Below are positions 59,290-64,000 of a stretch of 64,000 nt of DNA, one piece after another. Both the position numbers and the translations under genes were made by a program. The stretch is from Coccinella septempunctata (Eukaryota; Arthropoda; Insecta; Coleoptera; Coccinellidae): the NCBI RefSeq assembly GCF_907165205.1, contig NC_058196.1, positions 10,768,501 to 10,832,500 of the forward strand. The letters run 5' to 3'. The stretch's first letter is position 1, and each line of letters starts with the position of its first letter. The notes under the pieces are model-generated. The model was not told where the DNA came from and ran no database searches. It worked only from the letters and a program-made list of their open reading frames with translations.

Positions 59290-59840
59290 TTAATGCATAA
59301 ACTTGTTCACTTAGGTTGAAACCATTCATAAACAATGGAAGTGCATGCTTCGTAGCTTTCACAGAACATTGGTTAAGCGAAAAAGAATTAGATTCCTTTC
59401 ATATTAATGGATATAAATTAGTTTCTAAATTCTGCAGAGCACAACGTTGTCATAGCGGATCCTCCATTTCTTGTAAAACTGAGATCTGACCAAATCTTAA
59501 AGTGTATATAATTGAATGCTCGGCAGTTAATGGTTTTCTCTGCTCTAGAAAAATGATAATTATTTCAATTTACGGTCCGAACTGTCCTATAAGCGACAGT
59601 ATTTTTTGAGAAAATGACTTTAATATTACACAAACTCACAACAGAAAAAAGCCAGTACGTCATAACAGGAGACTTCAATATTAATTCTATGGCAGATAGT
59701 TAAGAAAAGCAAATTTTCATCTCTATATTACTCGAGAGATATGTTGCCCATATAACAATACATGAACCCACACGTATCACATCCAGTTCAGATACCTGTG
59801 TAGATAACATAATCACAAACAACACTACGAGACTACAGTA
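59290..59840 (+). pseudogene. LINE endonuclease relic
   Basis: Broken frames with SEKELD, GDFNIN (about 59670) and TRITSSSDTCVDNIITN (about 59771-59820), the blocks of APE-type LINE endonucleases. No RT follows. Confidence 0.6.
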
Positions 59841-60480
59841 TTTGCAACACATCTATCTATCTATATTTGTGATAAATATTCCTTAAATTTTCAAAAAATA
59901 TTTGCAGGAATATACACTGAATATTTGTAGTTCGACTATACATTGGAAAAAACCTTAAAATAATATTTTAGTTGAGGATTTTCGATGAAAAGCTGAAAGT
60001 GTGAAAATTATATCAATTTTCATTTCAGAAATCTTACTGAATGCTTTTTAAAAGACTGGATGCAGGGAACATTTCATTGGCGTGTTTCAACTAATCCTAT
60101 GATAAATATTTCGGAAATCGCCCTAGAATATTTCCCTGCAATATTTCTGAAAGATGAAGTGAAAGGCCAAGTAAATTGTTAATATTTCATGAAATATTTC
60201 AGACAATATTTTTTCAAGATGAGCAATTGTACCTATATTCAATAATTCAGAAGAATATTTCATGTGTTTTCTTTATTTTGATACAAAAATCACCGATATT
60301 TCAGAATTAATTGATATTTTTATTCCACCGAAACATTTTTATAGGACTTCATATAATTTCAATAAATATTTATATAAAAAATACTTAAGAAATATTTCAA
60401 TGCATCTCCGGATTTTTATGCGGAATATTTTATGTTATATCCGTGAAATATTCTGCTGACTTTTTATTTAATGTTTTGTT
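59841..60480. repeat. AAATATTT-motif-rich block
   Basis: A short palindromic motif (GAAATATTTC, AATATTT and variants) occurs about every 25-40 bp. No gene. The 65-codon ORF at 60262 lies in it and has no domain. Confidence 0.6.
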
Positions 60481-60487
60481 GTTAAAG

Positions 60488-62400
60488 TTACTGTCTTTTT
60501 AATATGTGAAGAAAAAATTGTTTAAATGTCTGCATCCACGTGATAGTGTTGGCTGGCAACTCCAGTTCATTCAGGTGGGCAACCATCTTATTCAGTACCA
60601 GCCCATTCACGCTGATGATCAGAGGCACAATGTCCACCTTTCTCAACCTCCACATATCTCTCATCTGCCCTGCCAGTGGTGTATACTTACTGATTTTTTC
60701 CCCGTAAGTTTTGGTCATATTATAGTCTTGGGGTACCGCGAAATCAATTATAGCGGCTATATTCTCCTCTTTATTCCAGACCACTATATCCGGTCGGTTG
60801 TGCTCAACACCCACGTCTGTTATTATTGTGAGGTCCCAGTAAACCTTAGTATGGTCATTCTCCAATATAGGTACTGGAGTGTACATATGATGTGGAGTAA
60901 AGTTTTGGATCAGCTTTTTGTTAAGGCACAGCAGCTGGTGTACAACTTTCCCCATGTTATTATGTCGGGAGAGATATTGGGTTCCCGCAATTGAGGAGCA
61001 CCCCGCTGACAGATGCTGCACTGTTTCTTCCGCTCTATTGCATAGTCGGCATTTGGTGTTCTCGACTTGCTTCTTCATGATATGGTGGGCATAGTTTCGT
61101 GTGGGGACCACCTGGTCTTGGATGGCTAAGATGGTTCCTTCCGTAGGAGGAAATAAGTAACCCTGTGTGAGGTAGGTATTGAAAGCTGTTATGTCTACAT
61201 CTTCTTGATATAAGCTCGCATAGAATCTCCCATGCAGTTGTTTCATTTGCCATCTCTGCCTTAACTCATCCTGCATTTTCCCTCTTTCAGGCGCTTCCTC
61301 GCTGGTAATCTCCGATGTAGGTTGGACACTTTGTTGAGCCGCTATCTATTGGTGGACTGGTAAGTATTCTTTTTTTTTAAATATTTCCTTAACATTATTA
61401 ATTTCTGTTTTGCAGGAATTCTCCACGGAGCTCAGGCCTCGACCACCTTCCTTTCTTGGTAGGTATAATCTAATCTCTCAATAGCTGAATTAGGATGAAG
61501 AACCCCGAATTGGGTCATTGTGGTTCTGATCTTAGTATCTATTTGTTGCAGGTCCGTCTTAGACCATGAAAGCACCCCAGCAGTGTAGGTTAGCGATGGA
61601 ATGGCCCAGATATTGATCGCCATGAACTTATTTTTTGCTGAGAGCTGTGTTTTAAGTATAAGCTTTGTTCTCCTCATTAATTCCGATTTTGCTTGTTCTT
61701 TACTTTCTTGGTGTTTTATTTCAAATGTTTGTTGAATACCTAAATATTTATATCGTTCAGCTGTATTGAGACTTTTTATTTCTTCTCCATCTCTCAACCT
61801 AAAGTTTTCCTCTGCCATCATTTTCCCTCTCTTAATTATAACCGCTGCGCACTTTCCTAGTCCCAACTCTATCCTTATATCTATGCTGAATCTTTTCACC
61901 AACTCTAGGAGCCCCTCCAGCTGCAATCGTCCTTCGCGTACAGTTTGAGGTCATTCATGTAAAAAAGATGATTAAGCCTAACTTGGGTTGTGATCGCGTA
62001 CCCATATTCCGATCTGTTGAGCATGGGGCTCAGGATGTTGAGAGCCAAACAAAACCATGGTGGGCTTAGTCCGTCACCCTGGAAGATGCCTCTTCTGATC
62101 ATGATTTCCGGAGTTTCATAAGTCTTCGGCGTTCCTCCCAAGGTTAGTGTTGTCCGCCACGTGGTTATCAGAAACTTGAGCATTTCGATTACACGGTCCT
62201 CCACCTTGTAGATTTTTAGGTCCTCTATCAGCCACGAGTGCGGCACTGAGTCGTAGGCCTTCTGGTAATCGATCCATGCCTTGGCTAGGTTTTTATGCCT
62301 TGTTTTCGCTTGTTTGGCAACTTCTCTGTCGATCACCAGTAGTTCCTTGCTGCCCCGACCTTTTTCTCTACATCCATTTGCTCCCAAGCCATGATATTGT
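60488..62400 (-). pseudogene. 3' part of an R2/R4-like LINE
   Basis: RT is in 62387-61905 (WIDYQKAYDSVPH, GIFQGDGLSPPWF, and FYMNDLKLYAK, where the family has YMDD) and in 61926-61432. The C-terminal part 61276-60488 has a CCHC finger (CRLCNRAEETVQHLSAGC) and then RPDIVV and AAIIDFAVP, the PD-(D/E)XK restriction-like endonuclease of R2/R4 elements. It is broken at the three joins and by D to N in the active site. 5'-truncated at about 62400. Confidence 0.75.
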
Positions 62401-62448
62401 TATTGTTGAGATGTGAGCTGATTTTGCGCGCTATTATACATCTATAAG

Positions 62449-63306
62449 ATGGCGAGTAAAGAAGTCGTTCCTGGTGTCTCCCTACAATTAACAGTTCCCC
62501 AATGCGGGTCCTGTAAGAAACCTATTGCTAAAAGTAGTAACAAATACAGTATATGTTGTAAGACATTCCATCCTGGCTGCAGTTCAAAAATTAAAAAGTG
62601 TTGTGATGTGGAAATATCTAACATAATGGTTTGTGACAGAAACGGTGGAGATTCATCCCCGCAAGTGGAATCAACGGCTAAGCCTTTATCTGGTGAATCA
62701 TGTAACAAAGATCTTTTACATAGGATAATCTTCGAACTAGAATCGAAAAATAATATCCTAATGGAAAACAATAATTAACTGAAATTTAAAATTTCCGCCT
62801 TGGAAGATGCAATTCGTATTGAAGATAATGAATTAAACACATTCAGAAGGGAAAAAACATCAACACACCTTATAAATGCGAGTTCAAGTGACCGTGAGAA
62901 ACAACAGTTGCGCACGCTGTCAGTGTCATCAGAGTGTACCGCAACTGGGAGTCGTCAGCGTTCATCATCTGATTCGAAAACTGTAAATACGCGTTCTTCA
63001 ACTCGCGCTCAAGCCAGTTCTCAGGTGAGAACTGTTGAACGAAGTGTTCATATAAATGATGGTTATAATACTGTGGATTCGATAAGATCACAAAATATAA
63101 TATCTACATGTGATCCAGCCAATTCAATTACTTTACATGAAAATAATGTTAAACACCCCACCATTGGGGAAGATGATAATGGATCGAAAGTTGCTCAGCG
63201 CAAACCAAAGCGCAGACAGAGTAAAGCGTTGGTTGTTGGTAGCTTTGCCGGCTCCTCCTCTGTTGAAGGGGTAGAAAGGTTCAAAACATTCATTTTTCCA
63301 ACCTGA
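62449..63306 (+). pseudogene. LINE ORF1 with cysteine-rich finger
   Basis: Begins MASKEVVPG with a PHD-like cluster (CGSCKKPIAKSSNKYSICC, HPGCSSKIKKCC). The frame stops at a TAA (62776-62778) and continues at once, in the same frame, through a coiled-coil part and a Ser/Thr-rich linker to 63306. The C-terminal RRM-like region follows out of frame to about 63480 (FFHRRK). Same architecture as 22190-23242. Confidence 0.7.
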
Positions 63307-63489
63307 AACCGAATACAACTGAAGATGGTTTACTGGATTTTTTAAAACTAAAATTCACAAATGTCCGCTGTGAAAAGTTGGAATCTCGATATCCTGATCA
63401 TTATTCCTCATTTAAAGTTCTGATTCCCTGCTCAGAATATGAAAAGGTACTTGATTGTTCTAACTGGCTGTACAGGGCCAATGTACACC

Positions 63490-64000
63490 ATTTTTTCCAC
63501 CGACGCAAGGTTCAGCAACCCCAGCGATCTTGAAGTCTGCTATAGATGATGCTTCAAAATCTACGATTTTCGGAATAATGCAGCTTAATGTACAGTGCAT
63601 CTTAAATAAACTGAATCTCTTGGAGTTACTGACAGGGGATAAACTTCCTGACGTGATCAGTGTATCGGAGCATTGGTGCAAAGTCGATAATGTTGAATCC
63701 ATGGTGGTGCCGGATTACATTTCAGCTGTTCATTTCTGCCGCTCATCGAGGGAACATGATGGTACTATGCTTTATACTAAAAAAGGCCTCCAGGTAAAAA
63801 AGTTGAAACTTCAGGACTATTCTGTAGAAATGCATGTAGAAATCTGCGGCATTGTAGTTACGATTGGTTGTGAGAAGCTCGGTATATTAAGTGTGTATAG
63901 ACCTTGCTCACGAGAAATTGATGTATTTTTAGAAAAGATGTTCTGTGCTCTAGAATACTGTATCTTAAATGTTGATTTCATATTTTTGTGTGGTGATTGC
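63490..64000 (+). pseudogene. LINE ORF2, endonuclease start, cut by the window end
   Basis: MQLNVQCILNKLNLLELL, then SVSEHW, LSVYRPCS and finally LCGDC at the window edge are the first blocks of an APE-type endonuclease. No stop within the visible part after 63560. Related to the LINE at 19338-22163. Confidence 0.7.

Overview
The window is eukaryotic, almost certainly from an insect. The evidence is mariner-type, BEL/Pao, errantivirus-like Gypsy and Penelope elements, AT-rich spacer, and a spliced host gene fragment with a 59-bp GT-AG intron. It is a transposon graveyard with several young insertions nested in older ones. I could not identify the species; a beetle-like genome is only a guess.

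Layout. 1-10.7 kb: two mariner-like elements tail to tail. The left one is split by an errantivirus-like Gypsy element (173-7788; 4-bp target duplication CGCG). 11.2-29.1 kb: a minus-strand BEL/Pao element (BEL-1) broken by a 1.84-kb solo LTR (duplication AAAGG) and by a second, plus-strand BEL/Pao element (BEL-2, 16617-27491, duplication CAGTC). BEL-2 itself carries an almost undamaged two-ORF LINE. 29.2-32.0 kb: the 5' part of a LINE with an R2/R4-like layout, a Crypton-like tyrosine-recombinase relic, and a train of four foldback MITEs. 32.0-35.1 kb: spacer with a diverged duplication. 35.1-43.3 kb: a palindrome nested in a palindrome, built from four Penelope-like copies with hammerhead-ribozyme-like motifs at the ends of three of them. 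43.4-46.2 kb: a mariner-type transposon with an intact transposase and very long terminal inverted repeats. 46.4-47.0 kb: two exons of a host gene of the alpha-2-macroglobulin/complement superfamily. 47.1-50.7 kb: MITEs, a foldback element with a solo LTR, and a 1.56-kb nonautonomous element holding a 131-bp minisatellite. 49.1-52.6 kb: a 5'-truncated LINE. 52.6-59.1 kb: a second Gypsy element. 59.2-64 kb: LINE relics and the 5' end of another LINE.

The most unusual content is that both Gypsy elements, although distinct, carry a macro domain of the TARG1/OARD1 (ADP-ribosyl-glutamate hydrolase) type. In the first it lies between RNase H and integrase. In the second it follows the integrase and is followed by a CCCH zinc finger. 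This suggests retroelements have acquired an ADP-ribose-erasing module, perhaps to oppose a host response. The second point of interest is the nested Penelope palindrome with its ribozyme-like ends.
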